Source: Salvia splendens
Lineage: Eukaryota; Streptophyta; Magnoliopsida; Lamiales; Lamiaceae
Length of the DNA: 64,000 nucleotides
Reading direction: 5' to 3'
Assembly (NCBI RefSeq): GCF_004379255.2
Contig: NC_056040.1
Coordinates: 2,212,257-2,276,256, forward strand
Shown: positions 27,647 to 39,421 of the stretch, piece after piece
Layout of the letters: the number at the start of each line of letters is the position of its first letter
How positions within the stretch are numbered: the stretch's first letter is position 1
Position numbers and translations under genes: made by a program
The notes under the pieces: model-generated
The model's database searches: none
What the model was told of the DNA's origin: nothing
What the model saw: the letters and a program-made list of their open reading frames with translations, nothing else

Positions 27647-28677
27647 TAATACTACGACATTGCTTAAAATTTTCTACAAATTAACTGATATGATTAAGAT
27701 GGGTTTCTAATTCCAAGAATTTGATTTCATTTTCTTATAATTTATAATTATATCCTACTTCATTGCAGTAAAAAATTAAGTGACGAAATTTTCAGTGAAA
27801 CGAACTAAATTAAACTAAAACGGGAGAAAATCACCCAATGATTAATTAATTAATTAAGTGTATATCGAGTGTGGATTGGTTCCCTGCATGCCTGCGTGAA
27901 AAGGCCACTTCACATATAAACTCCACTTTCGGTAACTTACTTTAATTCAAATGAAACCATACAATGTCAGCAAATATTTATTGATGTGACAGAATATCGA
28001 CTTATAAGATTGTGATCCTCACCCACCATTTATTAATTTGTTTGTATGCATTGCCAAATTAAATGTCTGTTTTTTTTTCAAACTATTGCGTTTGCTTCCC
28101 ATTAATATTGGTGGGCCTTTATAGTTTGTACACCTGTACTAATAAAGAGTATTTGGGCCGGGCCGGGCCATATGATTGTGGGCCCCAACTTGTCAACGCG
28201 GCCCTTCCCAACTCTATGTTGGTAGAATTATTATTATTTAGAAACAAAAATAAATAAAAACATACTTACCATAAAAGGAAATCGACGCCCGTGTTGGTCT
28301 TCAATTTGAGTTTTACTTAGTTGAAGTGGAGCTCATCTATTAAGACAATTTACATCTAATCTAATAATAAGTCAACTCATCTTGGGATTTTAGATTGAGA
28401 ATCATTAATGATCCTCTTTTTTAAAAAAAGTTGAGTTTTACTTATATTTCAAACGAATTGAAAAACATATTTGAAGATATTTTTCCTTACTTGAAATGGT
28501 TTAATGGTTCCGAACAACTACAAATTTCTGAAATTTTGTCGGATTCTAGTTTGCACACTAGTTTTAAAATCTTATTGTAACTACTGAAATATTGATTTTT
28601 TCTAATTTTACAAACAAACTATTGATTTGCCCTAATTTTGAAAGTAATAAGATTTCGTTGCTGCATAACTAGATGAA
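27647..28677. other. AT-rich intergenic DNA left of the duplicated segment
   Basis: No gene supported. A short GC-rich GGCCGGGCCGGGCC run occurs near 28158. The right edge is the left boundary of duplication unit 1. Confidence 0.5.
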
Positions 28678-28939
28678 TGATGACTTACCTACGCGGCGCT
28701 ATCAGATGTCATACAAAACAAAGTCACGCTTTAGGCTGCAAGATGACGTCGTATTACACTAAATTAAATAATTTAATTTTTGAGGTATACTAGATTCTAT
28801 TTGAAAAGGGTGAAATGGAAGGAGAAAATGAGAAAGAGATGGAATGAAGTACAATAAATGAAATTATTTAATTTATATTACGACGTTGTTTTGCAGCCTA
28901 CAATATGACGTCCGATAGTACTATGTAAGTAAGTTATCA
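28678..28939. mobile_element. 262-bp MITE at the left edge of duplication unit 1
   Basis: TGATGACTTACCTACG at the left and AAGTAAGTTATCA at the right belong to imperfect inverted repeats of about 95 bp, which include GGCTGCAAGATGACGTCGTA-like blocks. No coding capacity. The same element marks the left edge of unit 2. Confidence 0.75.
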
Positions 28940-29251
28940 AACGATATCAATCTGAAATCTTGATTGGTTGCAAAATCAGAATAAGTCAATAGTTTGGTAA
29001 TTTAAAGTAGACAGACTTTAGACCGCGTATGCAAAACTAGAACTTGACGAAAGTTTATGAATTTACATATAAATCCCCTTATGTTTTGTATTTTCCAAAA
29101 ACCATCTTGTGACGTGATAAGGTGGTTGCCATGGCTCTTGATAGTAATGAGCTTGTGGCTAGGACACTTGCAATTTTGTTCTCAACACAAAATGTCTATA
29201 CTTTAAAACAATAATATTAGTACAAAAAAAAGCAAACACAAACGGTGTTAA

Positions 29252-29737
29252 TTAGAAAATGACAATATCAATATCTATTAATCTCTTTTGGTAGTTCAAA
29301 TACTTGATGCCAAATCCAAAGATAAGCACAAACAGCAAAATAAAAACCAAGTACATGAAAACAACAAGAGGCAGAAAATCATGATCAAAACCTAAGTTTT
29401 GTCTGAGTAATGTCTTAACTGCCACATAACTAACTCCAGGCAACTCAATCTCACAATCCAAATCACCAAATTGTGAAGCCACAATCCCATAAATTGTCCA
29501 AGCCACTGGTGAACAGAGTGAAGTAGAGGAAGGATGTGAAGATGAAGTAGTAGAAGAGGAGGAATTTGGCAATAGTCCATTGGAATCCAATGCTATTGTT
29601 TGTATTGCAACATACATTGTCTGGATGGCCACCTGCGCGAACGCATAAGGGAAAGCCGAGTACATCCCAGCTGCCATTTCGCAATAAAGAACAGTCCTCT
29701 CGATGCAGACAACATCAAGCACCGCAGCATAGATTGC
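29252..29737 (-). pseudogene. ABCG/PDR-type transporter C-terminal remnant, unit 1
   Basis: Reads as the extreme C-terminus of a full-size ABCG (PDR) half: an ERTVLYCEMAAGMYSAFPYAF block, then SPVAWTIYGIVASQFGDLD, then a last membrane segment and KYLNYQKR. The nucleotide-binding domains are absent. About 205 bp present in unit 2 are missing, fusing the pieces out of their normal order, so the continuous open frame of 156 residues is a scar and not a functional protein. Functional relatives are plasma membrane exporters (family knowledge). Confidence 0.85.
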
Positions 29738-30313
29738 TCCGAGGAGATTCTGAAGATCCTACTGTTTCTTTCTGTCGACAGATTTTCCAAATTAAATTGA
29801 CTTTTAATTTTCCACATCACCCATTTACATAATTTTCCAAATTAATTTGACTTTTAATCCTTCATTTTTGTAAAGATTCTATTGGAAAAAATAGACTTTT
29901 TGTCATTCGATTTTAGTAACGCTTTTGAGTTTATAAGACAACATGGTATGTAATTGTCGTTGACTTTATGAGGCGTGTTGATCGCGAGATCTTCAATCTT
30001 TTATGTATACCTATATATCTTAAAAAAGGAAGATACACCTTAGCATTTATAGGAAAATTGTTTGTGTGATTCTTAGACTTCGTCAAATTCATCGATGCCT
30101 AGTGGTTTTACTACACGATAGGAGGGAGCCGTTTTATCTTTGGGGCTATACGCCAATCCGATAGTACTAGCCGAGACATAATTTGTCTCGAAAGAACAGG
30201 TTTTCCTCAACTCAGACTTATAGTTTGATTTGTTTTACTATTTTCATTATAATCTGCGTGTTCATTATGTACTGTTCTTTTTCTTTGATCGTAATAATTA
30301 GAATACCGCTTAT

Positions 30314-30479
30314 ACATGACTAGCCATTTTCCCCATATCTCTAGCATATTATCCGAAACTAAACATTTAAATCGGATTTTAGTCGTATTAGTTAGTACAT
30401 GACTAGCCATTTTCCCCATATCTCTAGCATATTATCCAAAACTAAACAATTAAATCGGATTTTAGTCGTATTAGTCTTG
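30314..30479. repeat. 83-bp tandem duplication, unit 1 only
   Basis: Two adjacent copies starting ACATGACTAGCCATTTTCCC, at 30314 and 30397, differ at a few sites. Unit 2 has one copy (near 54560), so this arose after the segmental duplication or was lost from unit 2. Confidence 0.85.
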
Positions 30480-30779
30480 ACTTCGAGAAGGAAGAGAAAT
30501 GCGCACTATCTTGAGGTTGATCATTGGCCACATTCAAAGAATTTGTGAAGAAAAAAACTTGCAGAATATATCTTAGTCATAAGCTATAAACAAACTGTGG
30601 TGTGGAATTAGAACTCATGGCTAAGAGGAATTCTAGTCAAAGTAGAATTCTGTTTACTAGGATTTTTCTCATAAAATATCCTCTTTATTACTTACAATTG
30701 TAGAGTGTAGGAGTGCATTTTTTATTGGAAAATCTCCGATAAAATATCTCTAGGTAACCAATCACGACGAAAGATTTCG

Positions 30780-30880
30780 GATCGAGAAGTTTGATGGATC
30801 AGATTTTAAAAGTTGGAGATCGAGGATTGTCACTACGATGAAGACCTATATTGGAAAGAAAAGCTGGAGAAGATGGATTC
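30780..30880 (+). pseudogene. Gag-like retroelement remnant, unit 1
   Basis: A short stretch translates with IEKFDGSDFKSWR followed by MKTYIGKK, like the start of copia gag polyproteins. It is followed by stops within about 100 bases. The same fragment is at about 54930-55030 in unit 2. Too short for a firm family call. Confidence 0.4.
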
Positions 30881-31131
30881 AGACAAGTGAGAGTTTTTGT
30901 ACAGAAAAACTAATGATTATGAAAGGTTTTATGCTAACATAGTTGACATTAATCAGATAATATACTTTCATTACATCGCCACAATGTCAAATGAAAACAG
31001 AAAAAGTGAACATGTTTTCAAGTTTAAGCATAAACAAGAGTTTAGAAATGCTGTGCCTGAAAACTTCAGTACAAATGAGTTGTGCTCGTTGATTCAGTTT
31101 TGGCTCTGCTAGCTAGAGTTGAGTGCAGTCC

Positions 31132-31937
31132 TTAATCCCCACTTGCACAGCCATTACAACCACAGTGCACACATTCAATAACCTTTTCCTCGCGTAAATG
31201 CTTTGGGACTCGGCAGACACAAGTAGTTTGAAAGTTATGGTCTCGAGGCTGCATGCACCTCAGGCAACAAAGCCTTTCATAACCAGGCTGCCATCAAAAC
31301 AATTATCATGAGAATCTGTAATAGTAGGTAATATGGATTATAGCAATCTTGGTTTTTCACATTTTATTTGGTGTAGCAATCAGTTACTTCCTCAAACAAA
31401 GATTTCCAATATCTAATGTGCACTAACAGAAACAAAGAGGATTTGCATTATCATTGTAGAAAATCCTGAATAAGGGCATACCTTTTTCCACTTTGCGATT
31501 AAGTTACGGTCTGCGTAACCCTGATCCAAGCAGAACTCATATAATTCCTTGGAGATTTCCTTCCTCCTGTGATAGAGATCATATATATATCTACTCTTCT
31601 GATGGGCTATTTTGAAAATAGGCCACAGGGCCTCACATTTCCTTTTACCATCATGTGGGTCATTCTCAGCTGCCGCATAAAATGACAAGCACGGATGTAA
31701 GAAACTAAGAACATAATTTGAGAAGACAGCAAGCAGACACATATATGCACCAATTAACACCCAAGTCACAAGATTAGATTAGAATAATGCAAATGTTCAA
31801 ATAACATAGATTATTGTCAATAACAATCAAACTATCAAAGAACCTTCTCTCATCTTTGCTTGTAGTTCACGAAGAGTCGGTTCAATCAACTCCCACCCCT
31901 CTGGTATCTTTACTCGGTTTGTCTTCACCTTTGGCAT
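31132..31937 (-). CDS. BUD31: BUD31/G10 spliceosome protein, intact copy
   Basis: Three coding exons, 31937-31844, 31669-31482 and 31287-31132, total 438 nt or 145 residues, the usual plant length. Starts [20 protein letters not shown]; the middle is [19 protein letters not shown] and [20 protein letters not shown]. The cysteine-rich C-terminus has [22 protein letters not shown] and [13 protein letters not shown], which bind zinc. BUD31 is a core component of the activated spliceosome, in the nucleus. An acceptor at about 31957 and a donor near 32940 on the minus strand suggest one intron in the 5' UTR. An AG-repeat leader lies at about 33057-33080. Unit 2 carries a frameshifted copy. Confidence 0.95.
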
Positions 31938-33056
31938 GGTTCCTGCAACAAGATCCTGTGGAACAAAACAGAAAAATTACGCTTAGAAGCTAGGAAATCC
32001 ATAGCTATGTTGGCAATTTGAGCTAATATTCATCATAAAAATGATCAACAAAACAACTTTCCAGTCTATCTCACTTATTCAGCTAGATATCAAATTTGTG
32101 GCTTTTTACTAATTTAGCAAACAATCTAAGACCACAGTCATATCTTATTTGTTGAGAAATGGATGAGCAAGACAAAGCTGCAACCATTGAGCTAAATCAG
32201 TTATAAAAGTCGGTTACAGCCGTTGGAAAGGAGCTGCAAAAATCAACTAACTCTAAACATGTACATTGAGGAATGAAATAACAGTCACTCAAGCAACTTA
32301 AATATTCATCAAGATCTTATATGGATAGATAGAATCTGATCATATGATAATAAGATAGAAAAGGAGAGAAGTCTGTGAGAGTGGAACTCAATCTTGTGTA
32401 TTGGACTTTTGTTCATCTTCTTATAATCGGTCACCGTTCTTGATCTTGATCATATAGTGCAGTTAGTATTTTGAGTTTGCATTAAACAGATTTCATTCTT
32501 CCATTCGTGAATCGAGATTGTGTCATTCGATCTCAATTACTCCATTATAGTCGGTAAGTTTAAAAGGTTAGCATAAGACGCTCTGTTTGATTACAAAATG
32601 AGGCTTCAGCTTCTTATGTGTCTACAGCATCAGATGATTAGTCTCATGGATTGAATTCATTGCAGCTATACGATTTGAACAAGCTGAAGTTATCAGACAA
32701 CTTCGATGTGAAGAAGATTAAAATTTTAAAACGGTAAAGAAAAAACCCTAGAGAAATTTCATCAAAGCATAGAACCTCATCCCCAGAGTAAAATTGATTA
32801 AGGTCAACAAATCGAACCTAAATCCACCAATTAATCGGATAATACAATTATACAACACCAAATATCAACAATCGGCTACCCAAGCTCATCACGAACTTAA
32901 CAAAAAAGGCTTCAAGAGCTCAGGGGGAAGAAAAATTACCAACAATTTCAGAATCTACGGGGACGGCGGCGTCACGGCGGCGGAGGGGAATCCGATTGGA
33001 AGAGAGTGTATGCGGGAATTCAATTTCTCTAACAAATATACCGAAGGCGAATTGTA

Positions 33057-33079
33057 GAGAGAGAGAGAGAGAGAGAGAG
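33057..33079. repeat. (GA)n microsatellite in BUD31 leader
   Basis: A run of about 11 GA units lies near the presumed transcription start of BUD31. Unit 2 has a shorter, interrupted version at about 57196-57216. Confidence 0.8.
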
Positions 33080-33157
33080 GCAAAAGGGCTAAACTATACA
33101 TATAAATATAATCGGAATTTAAAATTCCATTGAAACGGCATTTTGAAGAGTTGCTAT

Positions 33158-33716
33158 GGCCATGTTTGGTTGTCAGGATTCTGTCTGGGAAAGTAATCTG
33201 ATTCCTTAAATTTTAAATTCCTGTGTTTGTTTCCGTTTTTAATCAAACTGGGAAAGTAATCAAAATCCTGAAATAAGGAAAGTTAGTACAACTTTCCAGG
33301 ATTCTTAATCCTAACTTTTCTTAGGTATTCTTTTTCCTAGTTTTAGGATTCTTACATATTTAATGTAATATAGTACAGTTTATTATTATTATTATTATTA
33401 TTATTATCATCATCATCATTATTATTGTTATTATTTATTACAATGTTTTAAAAATAATTTAAAAGTATAAACCATACTTAATTTCAGGATAATAAATAAC
33501 TATAATTGAAATTATCATAATTATAACTATACTATTAATATTTATTTTTATTTTTATTATCAAAATAATAATAATAATTTTTTAAATAATTAAATATAAT
33601 TGTAATTATATAATAATATAATAATTATTAATTTATAAATTAGTAATTAACAATAAAATTGTAGTGAAATTTTAAATTATAAAATTTATTGAATTAAAAA
33701 TTATGTAAATATAATG

Positions 33717-33754
<38 letters not shown>

Positions 33755-34069
33755 CTTATTTATTATTATATTATTATATATTATGATGTATAATCCATAT
33801 TTAAACTATCCATTGTAATAATAAATAAAATAATAAAATTATTATCATTTGTAATTAATAATTTATTAAATAATATGTATTATTATTTTTTATAAATAAA
33901 AAATAATAAGTATATTTTTAGTTTGGTGTTTAAATCAAATATATACTTCAAATCTTGATATTTTCCAAACACGGGAAAGTAAAGTTATTAGAAATCATAT
34001 TCCCGGGATTCATTTTCCCAGGAATCATTTTTCTTGTCAGCTTTACTTTCCCGCCAACCAAACATGGCC
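33158..34069. mobile_element. 912-bp Tourist-like element, present only in unit 1
   Basis: Begins GGCCATGTTTGGTTG and ends CAACCAAACATGGCC, flanked by TAT at 33155-33157 and 34070-34072. Unit 2 has the uninterrupted site GCTATAGG near 57285, so the boundaries are exact. Subterminal repeats include GGGAAAGTAA and GATTCC boxes in inverted order. The core is (TTA)n and (AAT)n microsatellite. No coding capacity. A 3-bp target duplication fits PIF/Harbinger-type movement. Confidence 0.88.
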
Positions 34070-34656
34070 TATAGGTTTTTATTTTTATTTTCATGAGTCC
34101 ATACTTGCCTCTTTAATGGAATTTTTAATTTAAATTTAAGTTGAGCATATATATATAAAAAATACTCCGTACTAAACAATGAAATTCCAATATATAGAAT
34201 AATTTTTAATAGACAAGGGAATTAAGTGTTCGGTGTGCAAAGATACTTACGCCCCTTAAAAATAATAGTAATATTTTCATTTTAATTTGTATTTAAAATT
34301 ATACAATAATAATTTAGGAATTTTTAAATAACTTATTACTCTTACACATTATTTCTTTACAGTTTACTACTAATATTTTGTGGATTCCACTAACATTACT
34401 AATAATATGTGTTTCATAATCCACTAATAAAACTTTCGTTATATTTTCTTTTTCTATTACTTAACTAATTGCATATTATAACTTTTCAAAATTTGCTATT
34501 TTAATGGACTGAATTAGTAATAAAAGAAGCAAGATACAATATAGATAGCATTGATTACCAAATAAGTGTTCCTATAGTACTCCTAATATTGTTACACAAA
34601 GGTTGCATCAAAAAAATGCTCAGACATCTTTGGGAATGTACAATAATTTATTCAGA

Positions 34657-36743
34657 TCAGAGGCGTTCCTCCACAGCCCAATGTGGAAGTGCTGGGCTAA
34701 AATACGCAGCCACAACTCTCTTGTTGAGAAGCTCTACCATTTCCTGCAACTTCACACACTTGGGCGTTTTATACTGACTAAATGTAGCACTCCTCTTCTC
34801 CACAGCATAGTCCATCAGCTCTTCAAAGCTCCCCCTCTCCACAATCCGAATCTCCAACGCCCCGATCGACTTGTCGACCACCCGACACCGCCGGTACACC
34901 GAATCCATCACCTCCTCCATCGCAAGGCAACACTGCTCAACCACTTCGCCACTAGGCCAACCATCCGGATCCTTCAACAGCAGCTCCCAGAATATCACGT
35001 AGTGGCCTGGGATCGTCGCGGTGTCCGCGTAGCTCGTGTAGTCCACCACGACCACTTTGGACTCGTTGAGCAGTTTGTACGCCCTCTCCACCGCACCCTG
35101 AAGAGTGGTCTCGTCGGTTTTATCCGTGTCGATGCTGAGCAAGACGTTCCGCCGAGCGAGGAACCGGAACTGCGGCGCGGAGTTGTGGAACCCAGTCACT
35201 CGGAAAATGTCGCCGACTCTGTACCGATACAGGCCGTTGTAGGTGGTGACGACGAGCTCGTATTCCTTTCCTATCTCGACATTCACCAAGTCCACCGGTT
35301 CGGAAAACTCCAGGTCATCAAGAGGCAGGAACTCCATGTAGGCCGCCTGTGGCATGAACGTATAGGAGACTTCGGAAGGATTGCAAAAGGGATCGAAATT
35401 AATTCCGACCGCGCACTCTGACGAGACGTACATAGCACTGATCACCGGCAATCCGCCGCTGTAGTAATCAACGGTTGGGATGTATTGTGACATCGAACCG
35501 GTCACTATCGTGTCAATAAATTTGGCATTAGGCCAAATCCTAGTGATGATCCTTCCCAGTTATCCTTCTCGCATTCCCGGGCTAGCAAGTCGGCCAGCTC
35601 CGGTTCGGGCCGCAGCACCCGGCTCATGCACCCGAGGATCGCTTGATCATTAACTCTCGAGTCGAGCGACCCGGTCCGGATATCACGAGTTAGTTCTCGC
35701 CAGTTGAGCTGGAGAAACCTGATGACCCGTAGTAGGCCCGAGGCAAAGACGGCCCCGCTCGGATAATACGTTCCCGCTCATAAAGCCCGCAGAGCATCTG
35801 AGTATACATGCTCTGGAATATATCCTCACAGCACACGGCTTCATACGGGCTTGATGATGCCTTCATTGCATCAGCAGGCATATTTTTTATATCGACTTTG
35901 AATAACCTGGTGATCGCGGAGAGGACCATGAGCCCACCCTTCGTCCTTCTCTCGGGCTTTATGAACATGAAGTGCAGGGATTTCCCTTCGTCCAGCCCCT
36001 TCACGTGCCTGTTCCGTCATAACAATTCTTAAGAAAATGCAATCAATGTATATATATATATAGGGAGTGGTTAAATGAGAACTATATCAGTTTCTTAATA
36101 CATTTATATCAGTTGGTATCACAAGACCCTACAGATATTCATGAATCAACGAACTGATATAGTTCACCAACTGATATGTTTCATGATACCAAGTTACCAA
36201 CTGATATTAAATGTATCAACGAACCGATATAGTTCTCATTTTAAAGAAACATATCAGTTCTGAAATGAACCATCTCCTATAGTATATATCTTTGTGTGAT
36301 TACCGGTTGAGAATAGCACGAGCAAGAACGAATTGCTTTAGTCGGATATCCTGATCTTGTTTAACGGCCGGAATGAGTTTTCCTTCGCCACCTGAAGTTC
36401 CGCTGCTGTTGAAACAAAACAGAATTGCTGAGAACAAATTCAAGCAGGGGAAAAGCAAAGCTGATTAGCACCTGATGATGAAATCAGAGATGGGTTGAGA
36501 GCTCAAAATTGGGGAGCGATCTCCGTCGGCTATTCGTCGGATGAAAGGCAGGATATCTTCGTAGGTTACCACCGGAATTTTTGACTTGAACGTCCCCCGA
36601 TCCGTGGCGCCATCGAGATTGAAACGCTTCAGATATTCGGTCTCTCTGTTTTCGGATAGTATTCCGGCTAATGTAGCTTGCTGCACCTTGTCCGCATTCT
36701 CAGTCACTTCTTCGATGAATTGAAGCGCTTTTGCACCGTCCAT
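34657..36743 (-). CDS. GH3: GH3 acyl-acid amido synthetase, unit 1 (two frameshifts)
   Basis: Three exons, 36743-36472, 36405-36304 and 36008-34657. Start [20 protein letters not shown]. The adenylate-forming motifs are visible: [10 protein letters not shown] (motif I), [14 protein letters not shown] (motif II) and YRYRVGD (motif III). The end [10 protein letters not shown] matches group II GH3 proteins, which conjugate IAA or related acids to amino acids in the cytosol and are often auxin-induced. The substrate cannot be told from sequence alone. Exon 3 has two frame breaks, near 35751-35756 (a CCCC run) and near 35549-35553; each needs one added base. With these the length would be 575 residues, normal for the family. 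Both breaks also occur in unit 2, so they are old lesions or shared assembly errors. The intron 2 acceptor is a NAGNAG (CAGCAG) pair. Confidence 0.85.
36060..36281. mobile_element. MITE inside GH3 intron 2, unit 1
   Basis: ATAGGGAGTGGTTAAATGAG at the left is the approximate inverse of the right end (36256-36281), which ends ATCTCCTAT. Between them are several direct and inverted AACTGATAT boxes. It makes up most of the 295-bp intron. The same copy is in unit 2 at about 59301-59522. No superfamily assigned. Confidence 0.65.
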
Positions 36744-36750
36744 AGCTGCT

Positions 36751-36968
36751 CAATTATACAGCAAAAGCCTTTAAATTTACTGAGCTTCAAACTCCTTTGA
36801 ATTTATACAGCAAAAGTGAGCTTCAAACTACTTTGAATTTATACAGCAAAAGCCTATAAATTTACCGAGCTTCAAACGCCTTTGAATTTTATACAGCAAA
36901 AGCTTATGAATTATTGAGCTTCAAACTCCTCTGAAATTATACAGCAAAAGCCTATAAATTTACTGAAA
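36751..36968. repeat. Minisatellite directly upstream of the GH3 start codon
   Basis: About five imperfect copies of a unit of roughly 50 bp containing ATACAGCAAAAGCCTATAAA and GAGCTTCAAACTCCTTTGAA start 8 bases before the ATG. It would form part of the 5' UTR or core promoter. Also present in unit 2 (59992-60209). Confidence 0.85.
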
Positions 36969-37084
36969 CTCAAAACTCCATTGTTTTATTGTCACTATCA
37001 ACTGTGTCGAAGATTTTGCCAGATTTATGTTGAATGCGTGACGTTTTGGATAATTATTTAATGAATTTAAAAATAAGTTTCGTG

Positions 37085-37470
37085 ACTCAATACATTGCAG
37101 CTTAACAACTTGAAGCAGCTGAATCATGTGATAATGTGATGAGGCTTAAAACGGTGAAAGAGAAACCCTAGAGAAATTTCATCAAAGCATAGAAGATCAT
37201 CGCCACAGTAAAATTGATGTAGGTAAACAAAGCGAACCTAAATCTACCAACTAATTCTATAATAAAACACCAAATATCAACAATCGGTTAGCTCGAGCTC
37301 ATCACGAACTTTAAAAAAGCTTGTAGAGTTCAGGGAAGAAGCATTTACCAGCAATTTCAGGAATGGCAGAGTTCTCTGGAGGAGATTGCGAGGCAATGAG
37401 ATAAGATTGCTGATCTTTGACTTAGAAATATATTGGGATTTTAAAATTTAATTGAAGTCGCATTTAGAAG
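37085..37470 (-). pseudogene. Decayed copy of the BUD31 5' UTR region upstream of GH3
   Basis: Resembles 32700-33160 over several hundred bases. Shared blocks include CCCTAGAGAAATTTCATCAA, CACCAAATATCAACAATCGG and CTCATCACGAACTT, in the same order and orientation. The UTR-intron donor context (ACCAGCAATTTCAG) is preserved. No BUD31 coding exon is present. It implies an older tandem duplication of a BUD31-GH3 block, before the large one. Confidence 0.75.
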
Positions 37471-39050
37471 AGTTGCTACCGTTTTGTTTTTGTTTTTTTA
37501 ATGAGTTCATCACTTTTCATTTCAATTTTTCGTGCAATTCGAATAATCGAATCAACAAATTGGAATTTTTTGAAGATTAAAATCGAACCAAATTAATCTA
37601 TAAAAAATCAAAATTGAAATTCAAGCTATGAATAACGATTTTAACTGAAATTTTAATACTCAGAAAAATCAAAATTGCATAAAATTGAAATTCAAGCTAT
37701 GAATAACGATTGTAACGGTTTTCATTAATTAGTTAAGAGCGTTTCAAATTAAACGTTAATTGGCTATTGAATCTTTCCAAAATTGAATATCAAATTTAAT
37801 TAGTCTAAATTAATAAAATTACATAGTTGACCTATTAGTAAAAAAATGGCTGCCTAAACTAACGCTCAATTAACACTCATTTAATTAGTGGAATAAAATG
37901 GCTGTCAAATTAACTCTCATTTCATTAGTGGGAAACTGTTTTAAATTTAACGACATGGAATCGATGATTACATAATTTACATCAAATAAATTCTCATTAA
38001 CATTTGCCTTTATTTTTATTTTTCTCCTAGTAGGCGTCCATTCTCATTCCACACCGTTATTATTATTATGTGTTTTAGCGTTTTTATCATATAATATATT
38101 TTTTAACTATTTATCTGAAATAATTAATTATTATATTTTATTTATCATGAAGAGCCTTAGGATTCAATGAACATTTCCCAAAATCATTACAAAATTAGTT
38201 TCGTGATCAAATTAGGTAAGGTGCAATTCTTTCTATTTGCTATTTGGACGGTTGAGATTTGTTATTGGGGTTTTGTTGAGCATTAGGATTCAAGGAACAT
38301 TTCCCAAAATCATTACATATTAGTTTCGTGATCAAATTATGGAAGGAGTAATTCTTTCTATTTATTATTTGACCGGTTGAGATTTGTTGTTGGGGTTTTG
38401 CTAGGGTGGGTTTTTTTTCTTTCTATTTTTGCTTTTTCTCTTTTTTTATTATAAAAATAGTGGGAATTGGAGTGAAAATTATAGTAAAAGAATTTTATTT
38501 TTATCCGAAGTTTTATAATTGACTTTTTTACCTTTTGATATCTTATTTAGGCAAACTATCAAAAGAGGACTACAAATATAAAAATAACAAACATTTGGTG
38601 TTGGGTGTTAATTAACTTCATCGTATATGTGATAAATATAAACAGATAAAATTTGGAATATCTTAGGCTAATATGGTATTCTTAAAATATCAAAATAGGT
38701 AAATTATTGATTCTGTCATTTTCATTTTATCATTTTATTTGAAAATTCATCACATTATAATAGTAAAAAATGTCTTACTCAATCTTTTGTGGATTAAAAA
38801 TGTTATACTACAATTTTGAACACCTTTTTTTTGGTAGAACTTAAAAATGACAGGATATAATTATGCATGAGTGAGATAATATTTAACCAAAATATGATAA
38901 AGCCGAGACATTTATTTACAACTATAACATGATATGATCATTTTGAATAAAATGTTGAAATGATAGTGCACATAATCAAATACTAATTTAATGAATCCAA
39001 CCAAGCATTAAAACACTTCTTTATTTATGTATGGTTAAAACCGGGAGGTA
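37471..39050. other. AT-rich spacer with two local tandem duplications
   Basis: No gene seen. A ~75-bp duplication (37597-37735) repeats GAAATTCAAGCTATGAATAA. A ~125-bp duplication (38155-38403) repeats CATTTCCCAAAATCATTAC. Both are also in unit 2. Confidence 0.65.
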
Positions 39051-39421
39051 GACATGCACAAACCGAACCGGTTCCGGCGGTTAATCGCCGGTTCGGGCCC
39101 GCCGGTTCATGAACCGGAACCGGAACCGGAACCGGCGGTTTGAACCGTCCGGAGGGTTGCCGGTTAACACGGGCCGGTTCAGGGTCGGCGAATTGTGAAC
39201 CGTGAACCGGAGGTTCAAAACCGGCGGTTCGGCGGTTTGAACCGCCGGTTCGGCCGAATTTAATAAAAAATTATTTATAAAAATTTATTTTTATATTTAA
39301 AATCAATTTTTACAAACAAATGAATTCAAGAAATTCATAATAGCCCATATATATTTGATGGGCTTGCGAATTTATGAAACTATTCTTGGTTGTTTCTCTT
39401 TTATAGAAACATCCTTGAATG

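Noticed and set aside
33370..33760. Dense TTA/AAT repeats considered as a CRISPR-like or regulatory array
   Set aside because: They are microsatellite tracts inside the 912-bp transposable element and have no spacer structure.
34603..35421. Plus-strand open frame of 272 codons opposite GH3 exon 3
   Set aside because: It is antisense to a recognisable GH3 coding exon and has no recognisable protein features. The GC-rich exon explains its length.
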